A stretch of 64,000 nt of DNA from Rachycentron canadum (GCA_038496675.1 CM076648.1:13334560-13398559), one strand, 5' to 3'; shown: positions 23,692 to 48,300, counted from the first letter of the stretch. The notes: generated from the sequence alone by a model not told the origin. Made by a program: numbers and translations.

Positions 23692-23878
23692 GACTTTTCT
23701 TCACCCTGTGACATGGCGAGTTGGACCCTTCCTCTTGAGCGGTGCTGTTGTGTGCAGCTGGGGGCATCGCATTTCACATCTGGAGAAAGCAGATGTTGCG
23801 CTTTTAGGAGCTCGAGCCGCGTTTCCGCGCTGTCATTGTTTCCGTTTCCACCTCCGAGAAGCCTCACGCCTCCACATC

Positions 23879-23897
23879 TTTTTTTTTTTTTTAAGGG

Positions 23898-23936
<39 letters not shown>

Positions 23937-23952
23937 TGTGTGTGTGTGTGTT
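23879..23952. repeat. Oligo-T and (GT)n in cmtm3 promoter
   Basis: About 14 T, then a GT run of roughly 50 bases, ending 65 bp before the cmtm3 ATG. It therefore lies in the cmtm3 5' UTR or core promoter and could vary in length between individuals. Confidence 0.9.
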
Positions 23953-24017
23953 GAGTTTCTGCCTTGACGCCGTTACGTTAGTGCTGGCTCTCTGAGCTTT
24001 AATATCCTTTTTCAACA

Positions 24018-24907
24018 ATGGGGGACATCGAGGCTCCCGACTCGAACCGGCCGCGCCAAACCGTCCTGCTCTCGGTTCTCCCGGGCAGAGAGTTCGCCTC
24101 GTCCAGGAAAGGAATGCTGCTCATTGCCGAAGTGGTAAGAAATGACCGGAGGAGCCTCCTCGGGACCTAACGAAGCCCTCACTGCCATGCTTTCTTTTCT
24201 TTGCGCATAAAAATCGAGGTCGCGCTGCGGGTTTTTTTTTTTTTTTTTAAGTTTGTTTTTTTGTTTGTTTGTTTTTGTTTTGTTTTTTTTTTTATCGGGG
24301 GTCGCTCGGTTTGAACCGTTTTCTACAAGTTCCGGCAGTTGAAGCGATGTCGCGAACATCCAGGAGTAACTTTTACAGACTGAATATAGGTCAGTTTCCA
24401 TTAGTCGAGGGAGGAGCAGTGGGGCTTCCACGGCACCAGGGAGTAAACGCCTTAGACTTGGAATAAACATTCACACTGGCCTGTGTGTAACCAGCCCCGC
24501 TCACTGTGGATCTGCACTGCCAGTCAGATGGTTGAATAACGGTCCTGCAGTCTCTGGGTGATGTGTCAGTCTGTGCACAATACATGTTAAATCAATTGTT
24601 CGGCTATTAACTCTTTGAATGACTCTCCAAATGGATATCAAACAAACCAGGAACTGAAAGACGAAGTGATGGTGCCACTAGCGAGAGCAGGGGCCAGCAT
24701 CATGTGTCTCACTTGCAGGAAGGGTCTTTTTTTTTTTTTTTTTTTTTTGCAGTGACTGTGGCTGGTGCATGAACCCTCACATTTGTGTCATGCGACATTC
24801 AGTCATCATCCCCACAGTCACATCCTTTATGCTGTTGCCATAACATGTAGCCTGGAGCACAGTCCTCCTTGTGTGTGAATGCATAGCTATGCAGCCCCCT
24901 GCACTCC

Positions 24908-24975
<68 letters not shown>

Positions 24976-27900
24976 ATACAGCCTCTTCACTGTCTGTACA
25001 GTGTGACTCTGATCCTCACCCCTTGGCTAAAATCCGTCTATAACCCGTCTGAAAAGCTACAGGCCGTGAAAGCACAGCCATTTCATGCAGCATGCATGTA
25101 GGTGAGAGTGCACACCTGGTTTACACTTGTACAGGAGGAGTAAAGGAGGAAAAAACAGAGCTGCTATTTCACAGCAAGAACGTTTGAAGTGAACATGTCT
25201 GTCACGAAGGTCCTGATCTACTAACTAAACTGATTATGAGATGAGATGTGTTAGGTTACACATGAGCCTTATGACCTCTCCTCATCCACTGTAACTTTGG
25301 TGCGTGTGAAGACCAAGATTCAATGAATCATGTTTTGTATATTTCACTCGTCAGGGTCAGTTTTCTCATTTGCCTTTTGTGGTATCTAGCTTTGCAGATA
25401 GTTTGAGTTAATTTCCTGGTTTTTGAGATATTCATCTCTAAGATTGAGATGAATGGATTGTTATATGTGAGTTGTTCGTCTTTTATTTGTCTTACATTTC
25501 TTGTGCCATGTGCAGCATGTGACTGTGCAACCTCTGTGCATAGTTGGGAGGTTATAGTGTTGTGAGTGTCAGAGCTGAGTTGTCTTTTAATACAACCCAA
25601 CTTACAGGCAGCATCATTGAGCTCAGGAGTTGGATGTGAGGCTTTTAAAGAGAAAACAGCTTGTAACTCCTCTGTTCTTGGGAACATTAGTCAGACACAT
25701 ATGCTGAGCATGCATTATTACAAACAGTGTATCAAACCAGTGTGTACTTCTCATTGGGATTCTCAGTCTCAGCCAGCAACAGGTCTGATAAGGAACATGA
25801 AATCACAAGAGGGTTCACAAAAAGCTGGTTTTTGTTGAGTGTGAGCAAACAAGCTGTTAATAAATGTCACGTGGTGCAGTAAAGGTGTGTAAAGCGTGCC
25901 TCCTGACATCAACTGAAAAACCAAGCGTTGTCAAATTTCTCAGCTCAGTATGTAATGTATTTCTGTTTAAAAGTTAAAAGCCCTCACACGCACCTATAGC
26001 GAGTTTCACTATTTCTAATACCCGCTCATTTGACTCGATACATACCTCTTAAGCAATAACATGCTGCCTTTCATCTGATTCTACTCCAGAATACAGTGTC
26101 TTTATGTCAGAGTTTACCTATAATAACTAAGGCTGCATAGTTAAAGTGATCTGTTGATTAACTGTTTCATCATTTAACAGTATATTGACAATGTTTGATG
26201 GCAATCATATAAATTGGTTATCAAGCAAAAATACATTCTGTGGTCACTGCTTCTCAGCTGTCAGAATATGATGCTTTTCTTAGTTATATATCTTTGTAAA
26301 TACATGATTTTAGGCACTTGGGCTCTTGGTTAGAGGGAACAAGATTTAAAAAGTTTAAAAAAATATATTGGAAGGAATCAGCAATGAAAATGGTCTCGCA
26401 CAGTTCTGTAATATAATCGGTCTTATACTTTGCTACTATGGCGCATCACATTAAGGATGAAAAACCAGTTCACTTCACTGATGTGGTGTTTGTGAGATCA
26501 TGCACATTAAAATGCTGAGTCTAAAAGTAGTCTGGGTTTTTTTTTGAAGAACAGCAGATGCAGCAGTTTGGGTTCAGTCAGGGGGAGTTCCTGCCCCAAG
26601 GGCAACGTGGGATGACTGACTGAGACAAAGACAAGATGGCCGGGCCTGTTTGAGATTACAGCATCTGGACATGCTTTCTTTTGCACTGATATGGTGTGTC
26701 CATCCTTTCTAGCGCACAAGGCAGGATCACTTTACTCGTGATTAACAGCACAAACAAAGGACATATAAATGTCTTTCATTATTACAGATTTGTGCCTGTG
26801 AGTGTTTGATCAGGTGTGTTTGTGTGTGTGAGAGAGAATAATTTGGATGTGATTTGACAGTGTAGAAGTCTTTGTGAATAAACATTGTCTTAACAGCTGT
26901 ATCTCCTTACAGGAAGTGAGCCTGAGGCTATAATTCACACTGGCTTACATTTTGGGGGTAGTGTAACATCTTGTAACATCTAAAGGGAGAAGATTCAGTT
27001 TTATTTTATTTATTTATTTATTTTTTTGCCTTAAGCTTCAAGTAGTTTACGCAGAAGTGAACACAGCCATAGATTCAAGACAAGGGTAAACACTTTGAGT
27101 TTAATCTGAAACTTTTAAATGATGTAAACATACAATACATGTTGCAATGACTTCTTTCACTCTCTTTCATTTTCCTAGGCTCTTTCCTTTGTATCATTCG
27201 TGTGCTTTGCGGCGTCCACAGCAGCAGCCTTTGTGACAGTCCCACTCCTGGAGTTCCTGGCAGCTCTCTTCTTGTTGTTCGCTTACTCCACCAAATTCAA
27301 TGAGAGGTTCAAAGGTTTCCTCTGGCCTCTTATGGTGAGAGAGATATTCAAATAAAATGTGAACCTTTGCATTGTGTTTACATGTAGAAAATGTTTGATT
27401 TTTTTTTTTTCCTCTGAATGATGGAGTTTCTTCCTTTTCTCTCAGGATTTCATGAGATGTGTGACTGCTTCCATTATCTTCTTCATCATCTCCATAATTT
27501 CAGTGTCCAGATATGTGGACGGAGCCTCTAAGGCTGCTGGGGTAAATTTGACTTCTCACCATAGCCTGCATCACCTTAATTTTGTATCACCATGTATTTG
27601 CAATGCACTTAGCCTTTGTTTAACAGCCTCACCTCTTATTTCCCTGGTAGTTTTTCATTTTGAATGTCCTTCTGTTCACAGGTGTTTGGGTTCATAGCCA
27701 CCATCGTTTTCGCTTTAGATTTTTACCTCATTTTCAATGAGCTGGCTAATTTCTTGAAGCAAGGAGGGGAGTCCAATGATGAGCCATCAAGGCAACAAGG
27801 TAAATGAAAATCTGATATATCACCATCTATGTATGTTAATTTGGATTTTATGATGTTTGAATAATCTGTGCTGTATACAACACACCCATATATTCAATAT

Positions 27901-28231
27901 AAATATATATATTGGTGATTATTTATTATGCTTAAAATATGATTTGCAACTACATAGCCAACTTTGGTTTGTTAAATATTTTAAAATGATATTTAATACA
28001 TGCATATATTAGAAAATTTCATACTCAGGAATGTTTGTTTAATATTAATGTTTAATGTTTTTCAATGTCATGACACAGTCTCAGCATTATCCATCATTTC
28101 CTCTTGTTGTTGGAAAGATGAAATTGTAACTGGTCCACAGGAAGAACACATAGAGAACTTACAGTCTGATACCAGATGTGTTTTTTCTTTTTTGTTTTCT
28201 AGATGAGTTTTCAGACTCTGATTCAGACTGA
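24018..28231 (+). CDS. cmtm3: cmtm3, CKLF-like MARVEL protein 3
   Basis: Four-pass MARVEL protein of the endomembrane system and cell surface; mammalian CMTM3 has been linked to receptor traffic and tumour suppression. Five exons: 24018-24134, 27179-27334, 27446-27541, 27682-27799 and 28203-28231 (117, 156, 96, 118 and 29 nt), 171 aa. Introns 1-3 are phase 0. The protein begins MGDIEAPDSNRPRQ. MARVEL helices run from about residue 36 to 150: LSFVSFVCFAAS, LLEFLAALFLLFA, CVTASIIFFIISII and GFIATIVFALDFYLIF. WPLMDFMRCVTAS and RYVDGASKAAGVFGF are strong CMTM3 signatures, as is the acidic tail ending FSDSDSD. Exons 2 and 3 equal in length those of the CKLF-like neighbour, pointing to old tandem duplication. 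Intron 1 is 3 kb. Confidence 0.95.
24232..24294. repeat. Oligo-T / TTTG low-complexity tract
   Basis: Sixty-three bases almost entirely T and G, starting about 97 bp inside cmtm3 intron 1. Confidence 0.9.
24727..24748. repeat. Oligo-T tract
   Basis: About 22 T in cmtm3 intron 1. Confidence 0.9.
24906..24975. repeat. Compound C/TC/AC microsatellite
   Basis: About 13 C, then roughly 18 TC units, then roughly 11 AC units. It is a homopurine-homopyrimidine run joined to alternating DNA, prone to non-B structure. Confidence 0.95.
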
Positions 28232-28770
28232 GACTGAGGCTTCACCAGCCGATACGTTTGATCATAGAGAAATGACCACTGCTGAGCTGCCATTTGATCC
28301 ACAAGTGCTTTATCATGCCAAGGTTACATTAACACTGAGTCCAACAACAATCACATCTAGGTCACAATGACAGTTTTGCATCATTAAGCATATGTAAAGA
28401 GGGAGAACCAGACCCGCTTCAGTTGTTCTCTTCGGGTGTTTCTTCTGCTCAGTATCAAAGGATGGAAATTCATTTCACACATTAATCATGACAAAACATT
28501 CAGGAAACAAGTCTAAACTGATGTGCCAAATATATTGGCCGTTTTAGTTAGTAATTTACTGGTCATTGCAAGTACTTAGTATAAGTATAAGTAATAATAA
28601 GTAATTGTAATATAATTTGGGGGGTGGGGTGAAAATGCCATTATCAATCTGATACTTAAAATATCATAATGCTGTGAAATTTGTATGGCATTTTAATGAA
28701 TTATAAGAAGCTGTTGTCTAAATTTAATGAATAATATAGATTTTTGGGTATATATATATATATATATATA

Positions 28771-28978
28771 NNNNNNNNNNNNNNNNNNNNNNNNNNNNNN
28801 NNNNNNNNNNNNNNNNNNNNNNNNNNNNNNNNNNNNNNNNNNNNNNNNNNNNNNNNNNNNNNNNNNNNNNNNNNNNNNNNNNNNNNNNNNNNNNNNNNNN
28901 NNNNNNNNNNNNNNNNNNNNNNNNNNNNNNNNNNNNNNNNNNNNNNNNNNNNNNNNNNNNNNNNNNNNNNNNNNNNNN
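28771..28978. other. Assembly gap, 208 N
   Basis: Run of N directly after a TA microsatellite (28749-28770). It is downstream of the cmtm3 coding region, so no coding exon is lost. Confidence 0.99.
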
Positions 28979-29117
28979 TTACAGACATATTAAACCACAA
29001 CACTAAATTAATGTCCTTAGTCAATGAATGTTTAGGAATACTAATAATGATGCTTTTCTGTCACAAAGATGTTTCAGCCTTTTTGAATGGAGGCGCTTAG
29101 TAAGACAAGTCTACATT

Positions 29118-29353
29118 CAGTTAGCAGTTTAGTAGGTACACCTAGATAAAACTATTTTTATATACATATATATATATATATATATATAGGTCTATATCAT
29201 TTGTTTAACAGTCTCATATAGGTATTTATATTATTTAAATATTTATATCTATTTATATCAAACTGAAAATTATAACCTTCATGCATGAGGGTTTATTGCA
29301 GTACTGCATTATACTGCATTGGCTTTATAGTGTACCTAAAAAACTGCCAACTG
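29118..29353. mobile_element. MITE-like element with imperfect terminal inverted repeats
   Basis: The left end CAGTTAGCAGTTTAGTAGGT and the reverse complement of the right end CAGTTGGCAGTTTTTTAGGT pair over about 24 bp with three mismatches. Between them is about 190 bp with a TA microsatellite and no open frame. The phrase 'CAGTTT..TAGGTACACCT' and the inner 'CTGCAATAAA..CTCATGCATGAAGGTTATAA' (minus strand) recall a dispersed repeat common in teleosts. I see no clear target-site duplication. It would be a non-autonomous element, now fixed in the cmtm3 3' region. Confidence 0.55.
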
Positions 29354-30536
29354 GGTGTATGTAACCAGGGTGTAATCAGCATTTCTAAAATTACAGTATT
29401 CCTATAAAAATAAACATTTGCAGTCGAACGGAAGGTTTGCAAGGTTGGCTGGTTACAACCTCTCTGCAATTGTCTTAACTTTACAGAAGTGCCTTTACAA
29501 TTTCAAGATAATGTTTGTTTATGTTCCTTTACATTTGACTTTTGGGTTAGCAAAGTTCCTGTGGTGTGCAGTACTGCATGACAACCTTTTCTGAATTGTG
29601 GTATTGTTGATATGTCCTAAAAAGTTTATAGTTTTTTGAAAGTTTTGTGAATTTAAGCAGTTTTTTCAAACCTATTGTTTGTGAATAACAATACATTTAA
29701 GTGATTTAATGCAGTATTAGTTTGTTGAATGCTAAATATCAAATATGTGAATTGTTTTTTTTTGAAAAACATATGTTCTTGTTTTGGTTGAATATGTGCT
29801 TTTTTCATCAGTTTTTGCATGAGTGTGTGATTCAGTTCTTCCACTGCCACTGCTGAGAAATTAGATGCACTAGAATGCCACAGCGACTGTTTATGGGGAA
29901 TAACCTCCATTACACGAGTGTTACAACAACTGTGAACTGATAATAGATGAATGAAAAGTGGCGTTCATGGCCTCTGATTTCGATGTAGGATATCATACAA
30001 AACCCAGTTATTTACTGTTGTGCCTTTCATGGGGAAGATTTTATAGATGATATAGTTAAATAGTTTCATTTATATTAACATTGAAAAACTGAATCGAAAT
30101 TTGGCAGAAAGTGTGTATTAATGAATTAAGAGAAAAAGTGATTTATGTTACGATCTGAGAGCTACAGTATGTGGACACATCGGCAAAGCAAAAAAAAAAA
30201 AAAAAAAATGGAAGGACTGGCTTTTATTGATGCTGGTGTATAACAACTTTCCAAAAGCTAAGAAAAGTAGCCATGTAAACTTCAGTCAAATAGTTTTTTA
30301 AATTGTTTATTTTTCCTAATAAGTCGGACAAATTTCACCCAAAAACTAAAACTTCACTCTAACTGATTTCACTGGGCAGCAACAAAACTCAACTATACCC
30401 ATTTGACGCACACAGTTTTAAAATAATCTTCTGATTAAGATAACACAGTATATAAATAAGGCCTGTTGTTGAACTATTGTAAGTGAAATATAAAGTTTGC
30501 CTTTTGCCCATTTTGTCTTTTGTGTAAAAATGTCTG

Positions 30537-30542
30537 AATAAA
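30537..30542 (+). terminator. Distal cmtm3 poly(A) signal (candidate)
   Basis: AATAAA 2.3 kb after the cmtm3 stop, only 34 bp from a minus-strand AATAAA. This suggests cmtm3 and cmtm4 end against each other here. Confidence 0.4.
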
Positions 30543-30575
30543 AACCTGAGCTGTTTTCAATAATGTCCAAATCAC

Positions 30576-30581
30576 TTTATT
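30576..30581 (-). terminator. Distal cmtm4 poly(A) signal (candidate)
   Basis: Minus-strand AATAAA 2.4 kb past the cmtm4 stop. Nearer candidates are at 32816-32821 and 32215-32220, so shorter transcripts are equally possible. Confidence 0.4.
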
Positions 30582-33002
30582 TAAACTGTCAATATAAACT
30601 GATGTGAAGCCTATTGAGAATGTTTTCAATACAAAAGTACTAAGTACAGCTCTGCGCTGTACAAGACAGAGCTTGATTTAGTCATTAACAAAGCACAAGA
30701 AGTTAAAAGGAAACAGAACAGCAACTTACCTCAAATAATTCAGTCTGACTGATCTTGTACACTATTTATAGCACAATCTGGAAACCACAGTTGAAAACTG
30801 TTCTTTTCTTTTTCATAAATACAAATTCTTTATCATATTATAGCATAATGTTTTACATAGAGAAAGCTGCAGCTTGAATGGTTTTGAAAAAAAAACAATG
30901 GTCATTTTATATTATCAAATAGCAAAATGCACTTGCATGATTTTGTTGCTGTACAAATGTTCAAGTGAAGATTGTTATCGCATCACTCAAAAACAAATCT
31001 ATCAATCTCAATGACAAACATAAATACAAATGTGATTGTCTTATCATACAATTACTTCAGTCACCGATCCAAGAGAAGCAGAACATGATATAAGTTACTT
31101 AAAAACACAAGAAAAGCCTGATTAATCATACATATTGTATCGTAACCCACAGCCAAATTCACTTCTGGTCCTTCCCTTACACACATAGTGCTGTAGTTAC
31201 CTGTATGGGACTACAGCAAAGTCACAATGATTACATTCTGGATGAAGACCAGGAGATGGAGCCATAGAGTCAATTTAGACCCTGCACAAACACGCCCAAG
31301 CCTGATATACACAAAGTGGCCTCAAAAACACAAAGAAAACACCAACATGTTTAGCTGTAGTGTCGATTCAATACATCGGTCCAATGTAAGATGCCAAAAA
31401 TTAAGCACACATTGCTTCCTGTTTGCCTGTCAAGTACACTGTACATGGCCAAGTCTGTGTTGTACTTTGTATGAGCTTTATAAGACCTGAAATTAGATTT
31501 TATCATACACGAAGTGAGTGATAGTATAATGTGGATAAATACAAGGACAATAATGCTGACTGTACCATATTTCCATCCCACTCTCTGTACCTTTACTTGA
31601 CTCTTACTTTTGAAATGAAGTTTCACTTAAAGTATCGGTTAATTTCATTCTCTATGATCCGAACAGGTCTGGTAATTAGGACGCTGTTAAGAAATACAGT
31701 ATTGAGGTTGAGGCACCATGTGATTTCATTTCAAATGTTTTTCTTTAATAATCATGGAATGAAGTGTGTCAGTACCTGAGATACAGTGTATAGGCTAAGA
31801 GCATTTATCTTGACCAGGTCACCTACTAATGTTTTGTTTTCGAAGTGAATCTCACTAGTGTACCATCAACATTTGAGTTACCTGAAGCCTTTGATATGTG
31901 CAAAAAAAAAAAAAAAGAAAACTCAAGATACCAATTACCTTATCATCGCCTGATGTAAGCTACTTTTGGCTCACAGTGTTCACTTAACTCAAACCTCAAA
32001 TTAATTAATTAGAAAGCTAGTGATGATATATATATATATATAGTTTAGCTATAGTTTAGCTCAGCCCGGGATAAAATACATGGAATGAAGTATTATGAAT
32101 TTTTACTTTGGTCTCATGATTGTGCCAAGCCCACTGTATGCATCTGTGTTGCAAAGAAATAAAACTCTGTTACTCTGTTATATTCAGATATTTTAAACTT
32201 TTGATGTGCTGCTCTTTATTGCAGTTATGAATGACCCTGTAGTGTTACTGAATAGTTGCTGACGTCAAAGATCTTAATCGTGGGTAAAGGTCATGTGTTA
32301 AAAGGCATTTACAAAGTTAGTCAAGACAAAGGAGAAACAAACTGTTAGCATGTGTAAGCTTCAGATTAAATATCCAATGTCAGCCTTGCTCACAGGCTGA
32401 TGTCCATATCTGTACAAGGTCAGTAAGGTCACCAGTTTACTGTACTTGCATCTGCTGTAATACTGCAGGTTATTGTACTGGTGCAGTGGCTTTCTGGATC
32501 CACGATCACGTTTACCACCACAGACTTCACAGACAGCGGCATGACATAAGTTAACTGCACAAAAGCTGACCTTCTTTTACTTGACTTCATTCACAGTAAA
32601 ACAAAACTTTCTTAAAAAGTCAACACCTTCCTTCACAACAGGAGTTGATGCACAGTTGGAGTGAAGTCAGCCTTTTCTGGCTCTTTATGTAAGTCCTCTT
32701 TTAAACTGTTTGACAAAGATGCATGGATGGACAGAGACAGAGATTACCTTCAGTTCCCGAGACTCTTTATGTGTAACTGCAGCCACAGAGGTCACTCGTG
32801 GCTATGAAATGAAGATTTATTCAGCAGCTGAGCATAAGGAAAGCACAGCACAAGTATTGTGATGAGAAGTGTCTGCTGATCTTGGGATGGTGTTCTGCCC
32901 AAGACTTAAACAAATGACTGTACTGAGGGCAGAGTGATGTCCATCTCAGTCAGCTGCCCGCAGTCTGGCTTTCCCTTAGTCTTTCTGACTTTCTGGCAGT
33001 GC
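30582..33002 (-). other. cmtm4 3' UTR
   Basis: AT-rich non-coding sequence between the cmtm4 stop and its likely poly(A) sites. A short TA run occurs near 32028-32041. Open frames here are short and match nothing I recognise. Confidence 0.5.
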
Positions 33003-44650
<11,648 letters not shown>

Positions 44651-45340
44651 TGAAACGATTCCTCTATTCCCCACAGGGAAGAGTCCTGTAGTTTGGTTCG
44701 GCTTTTGTTTGTTTGTTCCCACTTCTTCCGAGGGCAGCCTGGGTATCACTTTATTAAACTTAACAGTTTGATGTGTTAGACTGTCCATTTAACTCTAAAT
44801 AAAGGCTGACCACAAGAATGACTGCTTTACTGTGGTTATTGTGTTTCCAGCGAGTTCTTAAAGCATAAAACTATAGGCGCGTAAGTTGTGACGCATTCGT
44901 CACTTTACGGAGGATTAGACACTTTTCTCCACAGTCTGACAGCACAAACATGTATCACGTCAATCCTGTCAAATAGGTTTTAAGGACCTAACCTCATTTT
45001 TTCTTAGATGCTATTAGACTCAGGCTACACTTGCCTGGGCCTTACTGCCCCCCTGTGGCTTTTAGGGGTATTAAGAAATTGTTGCCTTAGTAGTTGTTGA
45101 GGGATGAGGGGGACGCTGGAGGGGTGTGTGTGTGTGTGTGTGTTAGGGTTATAGCTCTCAAATTGTTCTCATCTGGCCATCTACAAAGTAAAGAGATTGG
45201 TGAATGGGGACTTCAGGGTATCAGGATGGGTCGAGGGGACTAAACCTGTTCAGAGATGACCGAATTCAGCCAAAGGTCAATAGACACCGATTTAACAAAG
45301 CACAAAAATATGAAAGTCAACTAAAGTTTGGATTCTTGGT
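44651..45340. other. cmtm4-dync1li2 intergenic region
   Basis: About 700 bp with no gene. A GT run lies at 45124-45143 and a weak CTCF-like site at 45044-45058. A plus-strand AATAAA near 44797 has no plus-strand gene before it. Confidence 0.6.
45044..45058 (-). promoter_or_regulatory. CTCF-like site (weak)
   Basis: The minus strand reads CCACAGGGGGGCAGT, with two mismatches to the core motif. It lies between dync1li2 and cmtm4, where an insulator would be plausible. Confidence 0.25.
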
Positions 45341-46046
45341 TTTATTGAAGCCAGGGGTGATAAACATTTTCCTTATCTTGTCGGCATAAGAAGCTAGAAT
45401 CCACATGGCAGCTTAAAGGCTACAGAATTGTGTTAAAGTCATACAATCAAACTTCTGAATTAATTCAGGACACAAAAATGCAGCCAGCCATGTGCTTACA
45501 ATGTCTTGATTTCCTGAATACAAAAGGACTGGAAGCAGAAGCTCATAGTCTCACATAGATGTAGACTGTCAATAGTGGTCGAAGGCAATTCAGTTAGGAT
45601 GAGGAGACAGTTGCTTTCAATTGATGTTTGAGTACAAAAGTTACAACATCTGTTCATTATTCAATCTTGGGAGCAACATCCAATCAGTATAAAGAGCAAG
45701 TGCAACTGTGAAACCAAGCAGCATGAGAGCACTTCATTCCACTCAGCTAAATGCCAGATTTAACAAGTGTGGCCATGTTTCATTAGGATAAATGAGTGTG
45801 GTCTGTTAGGTTAAGGTGACATTTCAAAGTTCTTTTAAAGAGAAAGCATCAATGGGCAAAACCAGATTTAAAAACAGGAAACAAAACATGCCTCAATAGG
45901 ATGTAAACACAAACAAGGACATTTCATGAGGAGAAAAAAGAAAAATTACAATTTGGTTGATCTACTTCAAGATGTCCCAAACACATCCCTGGCAAAAATG
46001 CAATGACAGTCATTTCTAAATGACTGATATTAAACTTACAATATCA

Positions 46047-46060
46047 CCAGCAGAGGGAAT
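46047..46060 (+). promoter_or_regulatory. CTCF-like site (candidate)
   Basis: CCAGCAGAGGGAAT matches the first eleven positions of the CTCF core CCASYAGRKGGC and fails at the final C. It lies in the presumed dync1li2 3' UTR. Confidence 0.3.
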
Positions 46061-47685
46061 TATTCCACTGTTAACCCCCACAGGCACCATCCATAACTTA
46101 AGCAGCAGATGCAGATAAAGAATGCAGTTTTACTGTGTAGGTTAACTTCTAAGTTCATTACTAAATGTCCTAAAAAGGCAAGGCAAAAGGAAGAATACGC
46201 ATTCTGTATCTTTAACTGTAGCAACAGGGAATCGATACAAGTGTCCAAGGAAAAGTGCTTAATTCAATAAGTGGCGGTACTGCTCCTGGCTGTTCTTAAA
46301 TTGTGCTTCATCCATCTCAGCAACAGACCCCCTTGGGTGCACATCCCACCCCACCCCCCCAAAAAAAGGAGAGAGGAGGAAAGGAGAAATTAAAAGAAAT
46401 TAAGAGAAGAAGAAAACAAACAAACAAACAAAGAGCTTCATTTTGATCAAAAGTAAATCCAGAACAGTGTGTAGCATCATTTTGACAACAAATCAATGAA
46501 TGCATAGACTGTACACAAATATGGTCTTCTGGTCATTCCCTTACAGAGTAAATGTTTTTTAAAAAAAATGTTAAACCCTAATTAAATTGCATTTGTAGAC
46601 TAGTTTAGAGAGTCTTCCATAATCTACCAGATCACAATTATGGTGGAATTTTTTTGACTCCCAGATATGGTTGAGTGGAGTAAGGCATTTCTACTGTTTT
46701 GATAGGGTGCTATTCAAAAAGAGTTTATAGGCAGGTCTGAAATGTGGAATGCAAGGGCTCCATGCAAGAGAGGGACATAAAAAAAAAAATGGCCACCGGT
46801 TAATCTTATGGATGACTACCAACTATAAAAAGCAGAAAACAGTTACTAATATGAATCTTTGGTTGTTTGTTCCAATTCACTCAAGTTTTCCTTTTTTTTT
46901 TTTTGCTATTGTTATTTGAATAGCAAATAGCTGCTCCCTTCACACCATTAATTCTGTGAAAGCTACTCATGTACACTATCCATAGGATTAAGTAGGGCCT
47001 TGCATACAGACTTAAAAATGATAAGTTACACATTATTCATTTTGATTAGATTATGGTGTTATGGAACCAAAATTATTACATGTTTGATATGGTACAGTAT
47101 AATGGTTTTAATTTTTTTTTTTTAATGAAAAGAAATTACACAAGACAATTAAGCAATCCCTTAAGGACACAAATATTAATAAGAGGCATTCCTGTGAAGG
47201 CAGGGTGCCCAGTGTGACAAACTGTCAGCTGTACATTGAAGGCAAAGGTTGTCATTTTATATGGGCACTGAAAGAGACTGAACAAAAAGACCTGACGGGA
47301 CAAACAGGTTTCCTACAGGGATGTGTTTCTACAGCTACTTCATGTAGAAATTGGGAATGTTTCAACTGTCATGCAAAGTAAAGTGTGAATAAAACATGTG
47401 AAACCAGGGGAGGACAGTGCTGTCGAACACTAAAGGGTACAATATCTCATTTTGTTCAAACCACAGCAAATCATTGTTATGCGTTTTGGCTGCAAAGCAA
47501 GTGGTTTCAACCATAGTTAAGTGTTCATCTGGGGGACCCGAAAGTTCCATCATGTGGTTTCTTCTCAGTATCCGCAGACTTTACTGTTTGCATGAAGGCA
47601 TTCAATCTATTGCTCTATTGAACACTATCAACTAGGCCACAGAAATCTTATTTCTGAAAAATAAGAGACCACAGGCTTGTTGTAC

Positions 47686-47689
<4 letters not shown>

Positions 47690-47725
<36 letters not shown>
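47690..47725. repeat. Poly-A run, 36 bases
   Basis: Pure A run. No retroposon body is recognisable upstream of it. Confidence 0.95.
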
Positions 47726-47730
<5 letters not shown>

Positions 47731-48263
47731 ACAAATAAATTATTTGGATGACAAGAAATGGACAGAAACCTTTTTAACCGATGGTGCTACACTGCCTTTC
47801 CTCTTGTGTAGACAAGCACCTCTACTATGACACAAACAGCTAACTGTGCGAGGCACTTAGGAGTTATAGTAGGAAAGATGCTGCCCACCCCCCTCCCCAA
47901 ATATACACACCTGTAGCTAAAGAAGTGATTCTGTTGCAACCTCTACACCTCTCAAATCCCAACCAGTCTCATTTAGTCAAAGAAGCTATATGCAGAATTT
48001 GGACAGAATTGCATTTTATACAAAAATCAAAGTTAACCTGAATAGATTTTTTTGTTTTATATTTACAGAATCCTTCGAGATGACTAGGGCAAATGATATG
48101 ATATAGGTCAGCTATCTGGACTTGCCATATTAGTGTCATGACATCAGTGGCATCTTAACACGTTTTGTGGTACAGATCATTGTTTCTTTAAACCGATAAA
48201 TGGTGCACAAAATAAAATAAAAAGGAGGAACTTTGTATAAATACATCAGTATCATATCCAACA

Positions 48264-48270
48264 TTTTTTT

Positions 48271-48300
<30 letters not shown>
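48264..48300. repeat. Oligo-T tract
   Basis: Seven T, CC, then 28 T; on the minus strand this is an A-rich stretch of the dync1li2 3' UTR. Confidence 0.95.

Larger units (their letters stand above)
24135..27178 (+). other. cmtm3 intron 1
   Basis: About 3 kb with three low-complexity tracts in the first 850 bp and no supportable exon. The remainder (25000-27178) is ordinary AT-rich sequence. Confidence 0.65.
28232..30542 (+). other. cmtm3 3' UTR and flank
   Basis: Non-coding region after the cmtm3 stop. It holds an N gap, a MITE-like repeat, a 20-A run at 30188-30207 and two AATAAA candidates, at 29409-29414 and 30537-30542. The true transcript end cannot be fixed by eye. Confidence 0.5.

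Noticed and set aside
23713..23995. Open frames over the cmtm3 promoter GT tract
   Set aside because: They read through the microsatellite and oligo-T and match no protein; the real cmtm3 start at 24018 is supported by the spliced protein.
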